DNA from: Salinigranum marinum | GTDB taxonomy: Archaea > Halobacteriota > Halobacteria > Halobacteriales > Haloferacaceae | DNA length: 64,000 nucleotides | Assembly (NCBI RefSeq): GCF_024228675.1 | Contig: NZ_CP100461.1 | Coordinates: 3,655,398 to 3,719,397, forward strand | Direction: 5' to 3' | Part shown: in pieces, positions 34,341-44,846 of the stretch | Layout of the letters: each line of letters starts with the position of its first letter | How positions within the stretch are numbered: position 1 is the stretch's first letter | Translations under genes and position numbers: made by a program | The notes under the pieces: generated by a model | Database searches by the model: none | The model's input: only the letters and a program-made list of their open reading frames with translations | What the model was told of the DNA's origin: nothing

Positions 34341-35570
34341 TCAGTGCTCGACGATCTCACCCAGTTCGGGGGCGGTCGCGTCGAACCCGTCGGCCCGGAG
34401 CTCGGTGGCGAACGCCGCACAGCGGTCGCCGTGGCCGACGAGCACCCTCGCGTTCTCGTACGACTGGAGGAACGCCCGGAGGCCGTCGTGGTCGGCGTGC
34501 GCGGAGAAGTCGTACGACTCGACGCGGGCGCTGACCGGCATGACGCGGCCGTCGATCTCGGCGCTCCCCGTCTCGAGGAGCGAGCGTCCGGGCGTCCCCT
34601 CGACCTGGTAGCCGGTCAGGGTGATCTTGTTCACCGGGTTCCCCCGGATCTGCGGGATGTACGTCATGGCCGGGCCGCCCGAGAGCATCCCGCTCGTCGT
34701 GACGATTGCAGCGTTTTGGTCGGCGATCCGCGTGCGTTGTCCCGGGTTGGAGACGAACCGGGCGTGGCCGGCCGCACGCTGGAGCGCGTCGGCGTCGCGG
34801 ACGAAATCGGGGTGTCGGCGGAGCATCCGCGTCACGCCCTGACCCATCCCGTCGACGTAACACGGGATGTCGTGGGCCGCACAGACGAGCAGGAGCTCCT
34901 GCGTCCGGCCGATGGCGAACGCGGGGACGACGACCGTCCCGCCCTCCCACAGCGTCGTCTTCACGCTCTCGGCGAAGCGTCGCTCCACCTCGGCTCGCGG
35001 ATCGTGGTCGACGTCGGCGTACGTGCTCTCACAGATCACGACGTCGGCGTCGGGCCGGGCGGTCGTTCCCGCCACGAGTCGCTGGTCAGTGGTGTGGAAG
35101 TCGGCCGTGTAGAGCAGGCGCGTCTCCCCATCGTCGACGAGCACGTGCGCGCTTCCGGGGATGTGGCCCGCGTCGTACAGCGTCACCTCGTGGCCCGCGG
35201 CCTCGAACGACTCGCCGTAGCCGTGCGTCCGCGAGACCTCTGTCACGCGTTTGACGTCGTTCTCGGTGAACGGGCAGTTGTAGCTCCCGCCCTGCAGTTT
35301 CAGCGTATCGCGCGCGAGCGTGAGCGCGAGTTCCTGCGTGGGCGGGGTCCAGTGAATCTCCGGTCGGTCCCGCCCGGAGAGGAGCGCGGGAACGACACCG
35401 GCGTGGTCGAGGTGGCCGTGGGAGACGACGACGGCCTCGGGCGTCGGCGCCGAGACGGGGAACTGCGGCGGGTTCCCCGTCAGCATCCCGTAGTCGAGGA
35501 GGAGCGACTCGTTGACGAGGACCGCGCTCCGGCCGACCTCGCGGACGCCGCCGAGGAACTGGAGCTTCAT
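34341..35570 (-). CDS. Archaeal CPSF-like MBL/beta-CASP ribonuclease (aCPSF2-type)
   Basis: The 409-residue protein has a metallo-beta-lactamase fold (GGVREVGRSAVLV near residue 7, VVVSHGHLDHAGVVPAL near 49 with the HxHxDH zinc ligands, ADFHTTDQ) and a beta-CASP insert (TTLWEGGTVVVPAFAIGRTQE, NPGQRTRIAD, SGMLSGGPA). Late His (DFSAHADHDGLRAF, VLVGHGD) complete the site. The N-terminal KH domains of aCPSF1 are absent, which suits aCPSF2. Such enzymes cut RNA or act as 5'-3' exonucleases. ATG 35570, facing the pilin genes divergently across a 311-base gap. Confidence 0.87.
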   Translation of the reverse strand: MKLQFLGGVREVGRSAVLVNESLLLDYGMLTGNPPQFPVSAPTPEAVVVSHGHLDHAGVVPALLSGRDRPEIHWTPPTQELALTLARDTLKLQGGSYNCPFTENDVKRVTEVSRTHGYGESFEAAGHEVTLYDAGHIPGSAHVLVDDGETRLLYTADFHTTDQRLVAGTTARPDADVVICESTYADVDHDPRAEVERRFAESVKTTLWEGGTVVVPAFAIGRTQELLLVCAAHDIPCYVDGMGQGVTRMLRRHPDFVRDADALQRAAGHARFVSNPGQRTRIADQNAAIVTTSGMLSGGPAMTYIPQIRGNPVNKITLTGYQVEGTPGRSLLETGSAEIDGRVMPVSARVESYDFSAHADHDGLRAFLQSYENARVLVGHGDRCAAFATELRADGFDATAPELGEIVEH

Positions 35571-35881
35571 CGGACCGGACTACCCACCGCGGCGGTTTCC
35601 GTCCGTCGGTTCGCCGTCCCCTCGATATCAGATTCGGGAAGGAGAACGGAGTCGAATTTCGTTGGTAGATGGATAGAGTCCAGTTTATAGGGCCTTCTTA
35701 TGCCCCTTATCTACTCGATATCTATTATGAGAATAGGCGAGGCAGGTTTTTGTATCAGACTCTGAAACCTGGGGGGTAAGCACGGGCGACTGAGCTGTCT
35801 CGGGGGGGCACGGGCCTCTCAGCACACGCGAGGTGTGTCGATGGGACGAGTCCACTCGGTCGGAACGTGCCGAGAACGACA
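35571..35881. promoter_or_regulatory. AT-rich 311-base gap before the pilin genes
   Basis: This gap separates the divergent aCPSF2-type gene and the first pilin. It holds several AT-rich elements: GTTTATAGG (35692-35700), a GATATCTATTATGAGAATAG stretch (35717-35736) and GTTTTTGTATCAG (35746-35758). On the plus strand GTTTATAGG would give a leader of about 160 bases; the later one a leader of about 100. A long leader would be unusual in haloarchaea and may allow post-transcriptional control. I see no gene in it. Confidence 0.5.
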
Positions 35882-36334
35882 ATGAACTTCAAACAATTAC
35901 TGACGGAGGACCGCGCAGTGAGCCCGGTCATTGGCGTCATCCTGATGGTCGCGATCACGGTGATCCTGGCGGCCGTCATCGGGACGTTCGTGCTCGGGCT
36001 CGGCGATCAGGTCTCCGAGAGCGCACCGCAAGCACAGTTTACGTTCAATCTTGATTCGAGTACTGACCAACTCACCATCACTCACGATGGAGGAGACGCG
36101 ATCTCGAGCGACAATATCAACATCACTGGCGGTGGGAACGACGTCAGATGGGACAACTCGCAAGGCATCACCACGGCGTACGACGTCTCTGCCGGCAACT
36201 CGACCGTCCTCAATGACGGTACTGTGGCGGGTGGCGGCACCGAAGATGCCGTCACTGCAGGCGAGACGATCCGAATCGTCTGGTCGTCGCCCAACAGCGA
36301 CAAGACTGCGACTGTCGGACAATTCGAGGCGTAA
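35882..36334 (+). CDS. Type IV pilin (PilA-like)
   Basis: The 150-residue protein has a short head MNFKQLLTEDRAVSPVIG and a class III-type prepilin signal: the hydrophobic VILMVAITVILAAVIGTFVLGLG helix starts directly after the cleavage site (AVSPVIGVILM). This is the Pilin_N (DUF1628-type) family used by haloarchaea for adhesion pili. PibD-like prepilin peptidase would cut between the charged head and the helix. The body is Asp/Gly/Thr-rich with several predicted N-glycosylation sites. The start ATG 35882 has a GACA upstream. A second pilin with the same head follows after a 2-base gap. Confidence 0.92.
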   Translation: MNFKQLLTEDRAVSPVIGVILMVAITVILAAVIGTFVLGLGDQVSESAPQAQFTFNLDSSTDQLTITHDGGDAISSDNINITGGGNDVRWDNSQGITTAYDVSAGNSTVLNDGTVAGGGTEDAVTAGETIRIVWSSPNSDKTATVGQFEA

Positions 36335-36336
36335 TA

Positions 36337-36828
36337 ATGAACTTCAGAAAACTACTGACGGAGGACCGCGCAGTGAGCCCGGTCATCGGCGTTATCCTGA
36401 TGGTCGCGATCACGGTGATCCTAGCGGCCGTCATCGGGACGTTCGTGCTCGGGCTCGGTGACCAGGTCTCAGAGAGTGCACCACAGGCACAGTTCTCCTT
36501 CGACTTCGCGAACGGAACGTACGGAACGATCACCCACGACGGCGGGGACTCGATCGACGACTCGACGCTGAGCGTGGTCGTCGGTGGTGCTACCGTGTAC
36601 TCAGGAACTGGTGCGGCCGGGAGCCCAGGCGACATTTCAGCGTCCTCACCTGACTTCACTGCCGGTGCCGGCGCCGCCGCCGACGCTTGGGGTAGTGAAG
36701 TGAGTGCCGGTGACTCTATCGCGCTGGCGCCAGGGTCGGACCAGGCTGGTAATGAAGTCCGTATCGTCTGGTCGTCGTCGAACAGCGACAAGACGGCCAC
36801 GATCGGCCAGGCCACCTGGCAGGGCTGA
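36337..36828 (+). CDS. Type IV pilin (PilA-like), tandem copy
   Basis: The 163-residue protein repeats almost exactly the first 55 residues of the preceding pilin (MNFRKLLTEDRAVSPVIG and the same hydrophobic helix to GLGDQVSESAPQAQF); even the DNA is nearly identical there. The remaining C-terminal body diverges, as expected for surface-exposed pilin heads. The 2-base gap and shared strand make it a co-transcribed tandem duplicate. The end keeps VRIVWSSSNSDKTATIGQ, close to the first copy's IRIVWSSPNSDKTATVGQ. Confidence 0.92.
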   Translation: MNFRKLLTEDRAVSPVIGVILMVAITVILAAVIGTFVLGLGDQVSESAPQAQFSFDFANGTYGTITHDGGDSIDDSTLSVVVGGATVYSGTGAAGSPGDISASSPDFTAGAGAAADAWGSEVSAGDSIALAPGSDQAGNEVRIVWSSSNSDKTATIGQATWQG

Positions 36829-36844
36829 CACAACGGTCCTTCGA

Positions 36845-36875
36845 TTTTTCTGTTTATTCGCTGCTGAGCGGCAGC
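36845..36875 (+). terminator. T-rich stretch and hairpin after the pilins
   Basis: Seventeen bases after the second pilin stop is GATTTTTCTGTTTATT, and then GCTGCTGAGCGGCAGC, which can fold into a 5- to 6-bp stem. A T run followed by a hairpin is common at archaeal 3' ends. It also lies against the convergent gene 36884-37192. Confidence 0.45.
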
Positions 36876-36883
36876 ACTGACTC

Positions 36884-37192
36884 TCACTCCTCGCGTGAGA
36901 ACCGCCGCACCTGAAACTCGGCGTACCCACCGTACGCCACCTCCAGCGCCCCGAGCCACCAGTTCCACCGACTCGCGACGCTCCCGTCCGGCGCGTCGGC
37001 CAGATTTCGAACCACCTCCGCGACGGTCAGGTCCGACCCGCGGTCCTCGGTCACCTGTCCCGACTCGGCGAGATCCATCGCCTGCCGGACCACCACCCGT
37101 CGTTCCGCCTCGCTCCCCTCGAACGCCTCGGCGAGCGCGCGGTCGAGTTCGTCGGCGTTCACGTCTGGAGTGAGGGGACGAGGACATTTCAA
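36884..37192 (-). CDS. Hypothetical helical protein
   Basis: The predicted 102-residue protein reads MKCPRPLTPDVNADELDRALAEAFEGSEAERRVVVRQAM near the start and ends EVAYGGYAEFQVRRFSREE. It looks helical and acidic and is a good coding candidate by composition. A GTG at 37162 (giving VNADELDRALAEA) is an equally good start, as the ten residues before it look less protein-like. No family recognised. It converges on the tandem pilins. Confidence 0.6.
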   Translation of the reverse strand: MKCPRPLTPDVNADELDRALAEAFEGSEAERRVVVRQAMDLAESGQVTEDRGSDLTVAEVVRNLADAPDGSVASRWNWWLGALEVAYGGYAEFQVRRFSREE

Positions 37193-37703
37193 CCCGCGCT
37201 GAGCACGGACTCTCGTTCGCTCACCGCCGCGAGTGAGGCGCTCGGCACCGTTCGATCGTTTGAGGGAATCGCTGTGGGCGACGGTGTGACCACACAGTAC
37301 CCGGTGCGCAGTTCGAATCCTCGCGCACCGAAGCGCCTGCGGCGCTTCGGGCCTTCACTCGCTTCGATCGTGAAGACCTCCCCAGCCGGGTGCTCGCGGA
37401 CGAACGGCTCGAAACGACAGAGCCGCTTCGGCGGTGTGGTACCCCCACCCTGGCAACCGCGCGGTCCTCTCACACGCGATTCGACCCGGACAACCGGCAC
37501 ACGCTGAGGACGTTGTCCCGCCACCCTTGCGACTGCAGGGGCTCTCGCTCCGTCCTCGTCCGCGTCGTTTCGCAAGTCGTGTCCCAAGTTATCGCCCATC
37601 TAGCCGGATGCCGTCGTTGCGGACGGTGCTGACAGTGCTGGTGTGGTGAACCCGAAACGGGTCACCGTCTCGCTGTCACCGATCGCTCACGTCGCTCGTC
37701 CGT
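37193..37703. other. 510-base non-coding stretch with hairpins
   Basis: No convincing gene was found in this interval. It holds a perfect 10-bp hairpin CCGAAGCGCC-TGC-GGCGCTTCGG at 37328-37350 and, just before, CAGTTCGAATCC inside a weak GTGCGC/GCGCAC inverted repeat (37301-37328). A short ORF on the minus strand (37189-37599) is arginine-rich in a way typical of shadow frames. The stretch is rich in the CGAAGCG-type words often seen in haloarchaeal intergenic repeats. Confidence 0.5.
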
Positions 37704-38771
37704 TCACTCCCACCACTCGCTCCGCCGCTCCTCGTAGGAGGCGTCGCGGAACGGCGGCGGTCTCTCCGCGTCGGTCTCGGCACCGAACGCCGTGGCGAGC
37801 CAGTAGCCGACGTGCCAGCCGACGGCGTCCGTGTCGAGTCCGACGACGGTCACGGTGAACTGCGAGTAGCGCTCGCTGGCCCCGTCGCCGTCGGGATCAG
37901 GGCCACGGCTCGACCCGCAGGAGCCCGACCCTTCGGAACACGCCGCCGATTCGGCGTACCGGACCACGAGTTCGGCGTCGGGGTCGTCGACGACGCGGAA
38001 CGTGAGCTCTCGATCCGTCGGCGCGCCGCGCTCGTAGTAGTCGAGTGCCTCGCGCACCTGCTCGCGGGCGGCCCCGGGATCGGGCGCGTCCGCGACGTCG
38101 ACGTAGACGGTGAACTCGCCGTCGGCCCACGGGAAGTCGCGCTCGGTCGCGTTCGGCTGGGGCAAGGTGGTGAGCGTCACGCCGGTCCGCATCACGTCCT
38201 GGGGCTCGTCGTCGTGGCCCAACCCGAGCGTGTGGCCGAGTTCGTGTTGGACGACCTGGACGGTCGACGCGTCCGAGAGCCCGGTCTTGATCTCGACGGT
38301 GACCGGCCGGTCGATCTGCCCCGCGGCGGTGATGTACGGCGCGCAGCCGGCGGTGTCGTGGCTGTCATCACAGCCCGTGATCTCGTCCTGGAACCGGACC
38401 ACGACGTCCGGGTTCGCCGCGTCCGGGCGGACCTCGTACTCCACTCCGTAGCCGGCGTACCGCGTCGCGTTCGCCTCCCAGTACGCCGTCGCCGTCCGAA
38501 CCAGGGGGACGACGTCGCGTCCGGCCGGACCGTCGACGGCCACGACGATCGGATCGGACCCCCACGGGCTTCGGCTGTCGGTGGTCGCCTGCCCGCCTTC
38601 GGCGGAGCCGTCGCTTCCGGGATCGCTGTCGACCGCCGTCGCGGCGGTGGGACTCGCCCCCGAACTCGGGCGGTCGTTGTCGGCGAGACCGCCCGATCCG
38701 AACGACGGTCCCAGACAGCCGGCGAGGACGACCGCGAGGAGGAAGGCGACGACGAGGGAGGAGCGAACCAT
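37704..38771 (-). CDS. Matrixin-like metalloprotease lipoprotein
   Basis: The 355-residue protein has a lipoprotein signal (MVRSSLVVAFLLAVVLAG then Cys), then a disordered Ser/Gly/Asp linker. Residue about 190 starts VVQHELGHTLGLGHDDEPQDVMRTG: the metzincin HExxHxxGxxHD zinc motif with a Met-turn-like DVM, as in matrixin-type proteases. The C-terminal part (about 230-340) has a second domain with CSEGSGSC. The enzyme would be anchored outside the cell and could trim surface proteins. The ATG at 38771 is preferred to a longer frame. Function inferred from motif only. Confidence 0.82.
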   Translation of the reverse strand: MVRSSLVVAFLLAVVLAGCLGPSFGSGGLADNDRPSSGASPTAATAVDSDPGSDGSAEGGQATTDSRSPWGSDPIVVAVDGPAGRDVVPLVRTATAYWEANATRYAGYGVEYEVRPDAANPDVVVRFQDEITGCDDSHDTAGCAPYITAAGQIDRPVTVEIKTGLSDASTVQVVQHELGHTLGLGHDDEPQDVMRTGVTLTTLPQPNATERDFPWADGEFTVYVDVADAPDPGAAREQVREALDYYERGAPTDRELTFRVVDDPDAELVVRYAESAACSEGSGSCGSSRGPDPDGDGASERYSQFTVTVVGLDTDAVGWHVGYWLATAFGAETDAERPPPFRDASYEERRSEWWE

Positions 38772-38855
38772 CCCTCCGATCTGGGAGGCGGAGACGCAAA
38801 TCCCTTTGGCCCCGGCTCTCACGGCTGGGAACGGCTCGACCGGGCGCGCGTCCGG

Positions 38856-41495
<2,640 letters not shown>

Positions 41496-41517
41496 ACGCC
41501 ACGGTAACGGACGGTCG

Positions 41518-41528
41518 GTTATTAATTC
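41518..41528 (-). promoter_or_regulatory. TATA box of the heavy-metal ATPase
   Basis: The minus strand reads GAATTAATAAC; its centre is about 27 bases before the ATG at 41495. The 120 bases between this gene and rnpB are AT-rich and contain no ORF I can support. Possible operator elements (GTGATAGGTGAATT) overlap the TATA region. Confidence 0.6.
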
Positions 41529-41620
41529 ACCTATCACAATTCCGGCCAAGAGTGCGAATTTTTGCTAATCAAACCAAAGTAGGTTAATAACCCGGCCGGT
41601 CGCTGTCGCTCGCGGGGCGT

Positions 41621-42070
41621 GAGCGGCTGAGAGGAGTAAGCCCCCTTCTGTTCGTCCCGGCATTCGGCTGAGCGTCCGCGTCCTGTCCCGGGGGGACCCG
41701 GGGGCACGTCGGGGAGCGCCCGACAGCGCCGTCCGGACTACCTGATGGCGCGGACTTGCACCGGTGAGGATTCGCCGTTCCATCCGTTCTCGACCCGCGG
41801 CTCGCGGGCGGTGCCCGCTCGCAGACGAGGGACGACCGTCCCTCGCAGCCCTCGGTGGGTTAACTCCCCTCCCTCGCGGTCGGGTTCGCACCCCGGTCGG
41901 CGGTGCCGACGCGGGGGATACACCTCATCGGTCGGGCCGAGGGGTCTCGTTTCTGTTCCAGAGCCAGCCGTCTCCGACTCCGGGCTTGCGCCCGGTCACC
42001 TGTCCGGACGGTGGGGGGACTTTCCTCATGGCCACCTGTGTAGCCACGGGAGCCGGGCTCTCTCTGCCAC
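41621..42070 (-). ncRNA. rnpB: RNase P RNA (rnpB)
   Basis: This is the catalytic RNA that removes the 5' leader of pre-tRNA. On the minus strand the conserved GAGGAAAGTCC block lies at 42017-42027 and the 3' conserved GAACAGAAGGGGGCTTACTCC block at 41633-41655. The ends pair as P1: GGCAGAGAG near 42068 with CTCTCAGCC near 41625 (8 of 9 pairs). Length is about 450 bases, as in other haloarchaea. A box GGCTTAACCG (42091-42100) is 25 bases before the likely 5' end. The ends are estimates. Short ORFs inside the interval are shadows. Confidence 0.92.
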
Positions 42071-42090
42071 CCGTCCGTAGCGCCGACTGG

Positions 42091-42100
42091 CGGTTAAGCC
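42091..42100 (-). promoter_or_regulatory. TATA-like box of rnpB
   Basis: The minus strand reads GGCTTAACCG, about 26 bases upstream of the inferred RNase P RNA 5' end. The AMMECR1 gene starts 120 bases away in the other direction. Confidence 0.5.
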
Positions 42101-42219
42101 GTTCGGTGTCGTCGAAACGGGTCGGGGCCGGCCCGCGCTTCGATCGGGCGCGGCCGACGGAAACCCTCACGATTCTTCTCGTGTGAAAGGAAGGGTTCAA
42201 GTCGCCAGGCTTCCTCTGG

Positions 42220-42828
42220 ATGGGTATGTCGGAGGCGCAGACCGTTCGCCTTACATACGAGGATGGGGCGCGTGCGGTCGAACTGGCCAGGGAATCCGTC
42301 GAATCGTACGTTTTGCACGGCCAACGGGAACAACCGGGGAGCATGCGTGACGCCTTCTACGCGCGAACCGGTGCGTTCGTCCGCCTCCAGTCGACGCGCG
42401 GGCGGGGTCGCCTCCGTGGTTGTGCCGGCGCGTACCGAGGCAAGGACCAACTCGGACACGCCATCGTCGACGCGGCCATCCAGGCCGCGTCGGGCGACTC
42501 CTGTGGTTCGGAAATCGAAGCGCAGGAACTCCCGCATCTGAACATCTCCGTCTGCGTCGTCTGTAACCATCTTCTCACTAACGATCCCCTCGCCGACCTC
42601 GAGCTCGGCCGCCACGGGGTCGCCGTCGACAGCGGCGGGAAACACGGCTGGCTCTACCCCACGATCCCCGTCGAGAACGACTGGTCGAAAGAGGAGTACC
42701 TCACCCGCGTCTGCCGCAAGGCCAAGCTCTCGCCCTTCGCCTGGCAGACCGACGAGACGATGGTGACGCTGTTCGAGGGCCAGGTCTTCCGCGAGCGCAA
42801 CGACGGCGGGAGCGTCGAAGAGCTGTAA
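42220..42828 (+). CDS. AMMECR1 domain protein
   Basis: A 202-residue AMMECR1-family protein. Family marks: GAFVRLQSTRGRGRLRGCAGAYRGKDQLGHAIVDAAIQAASGD (with the highly conserved LRGC near residue 68), ELPHLNISVCVV and GWLYPTIPVEN with WSKEEYLTRVCRKAKL. AMMECR1-like proteins are conserved from archaea to man; their molecular job is unproven. ATGs at 42220 and 42226 are both possible. Divergent from rnpB. Confidence 0.88.
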   Translation: MGMSEAQTVRLTYEDGARAVELARESVESYVLHGQREQPGSMRDAFYARTGAFVRLQSTRGRGRLRGCAGAYRGKDQLGHAIVDAAIQAASGDSCGSEIEAQELPHLNISVCVVCNHLLTNDPLADLELGRHGVAVDSGGKHGWLYPTIPVENDWSKEEYLTRVCRKAKLSPFAWQTDETMVTLFEGQVFRERNDGGSVEEL

Positions 42829-42831
42829 ACC

Positions 42832-42893
42832 CAGCTTTTTACTGCGGGGCCTCGGCCGCCTCCGGCGGCCTCGACCCACTCGCAAAAAGCTGG
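42832..42893. repeat. Inverted repeat with nested hairpin after AMMECR1 gene
   Basis: CCAGCTTTT (42832-42840) pairs perfectly with AAAAGCTGG (42885-42893). Between them GGCCGCC-TCC-GGCGGCC (42854-42870) makes a second hairpin. It starts four bases after the AMMECR1 stop, so it could be a terminator, but the long, nested symmetry and the CAAAAAGCTGGATCAAAA type of sequence resemble dispersed haloarchaeal intergenic repeats. Confidence 0.55.
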
Positions 42894-43160
42894 ATCAAAA
42901 ACTCCGCCCGAAGTACGCAAGCGAAGCGAGCGCACGGAGGGCGGTCGCTGTGCCCGTGCGGACTTTCAGTTCGAATCCATCCTCTCCTACGCCGTCCAAC
43001 GACGCTTCTGCCCCCGGGTTCAGCCGCCGAGGACGACCATCGCGGCAAACCCGAAGACGGCGACCCCGACTCCGTAGCAGCAGTTTGCTGTCGACCGTCA
43101 GCTATCGGTCTCGTTCGACATGACGGCCCAGTATATCTCCCACGAGGGAGACGGTGCGAC
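42894..43160. other. Intergenic stretch with a broken micro-ORF
   Basis: The remainder of the 332-base gap between AMMECR1 and the peroxiredoxin. It has AGTTCGAATCC and CGAAGCG-type words like those at 37193-37703, no full-length gene, and on the minus strand a 33-codon frame (43121 to 43020) that is interrupted by one TGA (see findings). Confidence 0.5.
43130..43140 (+). promoter_or_regulatory. TATA box of the peroxiredoxin gene
   Basis: AGTATATCTCC is centred about 26 bases before the ATG at 43161, the standard leaderless spacing. Confidence 0.6.
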
Positions 43161-43670
43161 ATGGTCGACGTAGGCGAACCCGCCCCTGATTTCACCGTGC
43201 CCCGCGCCGGCGGCACGGCGTACGACGATGTCGAGACGTTCACGCTGTCCGAGACGTTCGGCGACGGACCGATCGTCCTCGCCTTCTACCCGGCCGCCTT
43301 CACCAGCGGCTGTACCGCCGAGATGTGTGCGTTCCGGGACTCGATGGACTCCTTCGACGACCTCGACGCGGGAGTGTACGGGATCAGCGTCGACCTCCCG
43401 TTCGCCCAGAACGTCTGGATCCAGCGCGAGCGACTGAACTTCCCGATGCTCTCGGACTGGACCCACGACGTCGTCCACGCGTACGACGTGGTGCGCGACG
43501 ACATGTACGGGAGTATCGAGGTGGCGAAGCGGAGCGTCTTCGTCCTCGATTCCGACGGCGTGGTCCGCTACCGGTGGGTCCGCGACGGCGACAACCCCGA
43601 CTTCGAGGCGTTCGTCTCGACCGTGAGGGACGTGGTCGCGGAACTGGTCGCGGGCGACGAACCGGCGTAG
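43161..43670 (+). CDS. Peroxiredoxin (redoxin family)
   Basis: The 169-residue thioredoxin-fold peroxidase reduces hydroperoxides. It starts MVDVGEPAPDFTVP and has the peroxidatic site FYPAAFTSGCTAEMCAFRDSM near residue 43, with Cys50 and a second Cys five residues on (Cys55), as in 1-Cys/BCP-like or AhpE-like proteins. The resolving Cys may be the CTAEMC pair. A TATA box lies 26 bases upstream. Confidence 0.88.
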   Translation: MVDVGEPAPDFTVPRAGGTAYDDVETFTLSETFGDGPIVLAFYPAAFTSGCTAEMCAFRDSMDSFDDLDAGVYGISVDLPFAQNVWIQRERLNFPMLSDWTHDVVHAYDVVRDDMYGSIEVAKRSVFVLDSDGVVRYRWVRDGDNPDFEAFVSTVRDVVAELVAGDEPA

Positions 43671-43685
43671 GCCGATGGGGTCGGT

Positions 43686-44846
43686 TCAGCCGTCTTCGTC
43701 GCCGTAGCCACACAGCGCCGCGTCCGCCTCGGCCCGCGCCGCGGCGGCGTCGATACCGAGGTCGACCCCGTCGACGAGTTCACCGTCGCGGATGAGTGGT
43801 TCGAGGAGCGCCTCGCCGTCGTCGGGTGCGGGGTCGTCCCGCCGCCGGATCAGGTGTTCGCCGTCGGGCGTCCGGTACACCTCCTTGACGCCGCCGAGTT
43901 TCCCGCGTTTCGCCCCCGCGGTTCCGTCGACCTCGACGATGTCGAGCGCGAAGTCGACCGGGTCGGCGTTCGAGACGTAGCCGCCGACGCCGAAGCCGTC
44001 AGCGACGTCACGGAGGCCGCGGAGCTGGACGGGGTCGAGACCGCCACTGGCGAAGATCCCCACGTCGTCGAACCCCTCGCTGTCGAGCGCCCACCGCACC
44101 TCCCGGAGGATGTGCCGGAAGTCGCCCCGCCTGGAGGAGGTGGTGTCGAGGCGGACGCTGTCGAGGGCGTCGACCGCCCGCGCGGCCCGGAGGCTCTCGT
44201 CGACCTCGTCGCTGTAGGTGTCACAGAGCGCGACACGGGGAACGTCGTCACCGACGCTCTCGTCGAACGCGCGCCACGCCGTCTCTTGGTTGCCGGGCCC
44301 GAAACAGATGACGAGCGCGTGGGGCATTGTCCCCGAGGCCTCCCTTCCGAGTACCTCCCCGGCGGCCACGTGCGAGAAGCCGTCGAGGCCGGCGACGAGG
44401 GCGCTCCGTTCGACCATCGCGGCGATCGACGGGTGGACGTGCCGCGCCCCGAACGAGAGCACGAGCGAGTCGGGTGCCGCCGTTCGAACGTCGAGCGCGG
44501 CGGTGGCGACGCCGCTGGCGTGACTGAGAAAGCCGAGCAACGAGGTCTCGTAGCGGGCGAAGTCGAGGTACCGGCCCGAGATGCGCATCACGGGACCGCC
44601 GTCGAACAGCCGACCCGCGGGGACGGCGTCGACGTCGACGGCCAGTCCCCCGAGGAGCGTCGCGGCGTCCTTCACGCCCGCGAGGAGCTCGAACCCTCCA
44701 TCGGAGAACTGATCGGCGGTCACCTCCGCGACGACGTGGGGGTTGCGACCGGCCGCCTCGAGCGTCTCCGCCGTGCGCTCGAAGTACGCGTCGGTCGCCC
44801 GTCCCGCCGCGATGGCGTCGGGCCCCACGATGTCGAAGTCGGTCAT
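43686..44846 (-). CDS. Nicotinate phosphoribosyltransferase
   Basis: The 386-residue enzyme makes nicotinate mononucleotide from nicotinate and PRPP in NAD salvage. Sequence marks include DAYFERTAETLEAAGRNPHVVAEVT, SFGARHVHPSIAAMVERSALVAG (the S-x-x-GAR substrate loop near residue 132), GTMPHALVICFGPGNQETAW, and FASGGLDPVQLRGL near the end. ATG at 44846 (MTDFDIVGPD). Its stop is 16 bases from that of the convergent peroxiredoxin. An archaeal NAPRT-like quinolinate enzyme is less likely by length and motif. Confidence 0.88.
   Translation of the reverse strand: MTDFDIVGPDAIAAGRATDAYFERTAETLEAAGRNPHVVAEVTADQFSDGGFELLAGVKDAATLLGGLAVDVDAVPAGRLFDGGPVMRISGRYLDFARYETSLLGFLSHASGVATAALDVRTAAPDSLVLSFGARHVHPSIAAMVERSALVAGLDGFSHVAAGEVLGREASGTMPHALVICFGPGNQETAWRAFDESVGDDVPRVALCDTYSDEVDESLRAARAVDALDSVRLDTTSSRRGDFRHILREVRWALDSEGFDDVGIFASGGLDPVQLRGLRDVADGFGVGGYVSNADPVDFALDIVEVDGTAGAKRGKLGGVKEVYRTPDGEHLIRRRDDPAPDDGEALLEPLIRDGELVDGVDLGIDAAAARAEADAALCGYGDEDG

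Noticed and set aside
35685-35882. Minus-strand ORF in the pilin leader region
   Set aside because: Overlaps promoter-like AT-rich elements; residue composition (Ser/Arg/His) is unlike the acidic proteome.
37301-37328. tRNA-like TTCGAATCC loop with flanking GTGCGC/GCGCAC
   Set aside because: The T stem has two mismatches and no D or anticodon arm could be laid out upstream, so it is not a tRNA. The same word at 42970 also lacks a stem.
37189-37599. A 136-residue minus-strand ORF
   Set aside because: The sequence is arginine-rich with no hydrophobic core pattern and overlaps hairpins; it looks non-coding.
41565-42186. Several ORFs on both strands (71-140 residues)
   Set aside because: They lie within or around rnpB, whose conserved RNase P RNA blocks explain the sequence.
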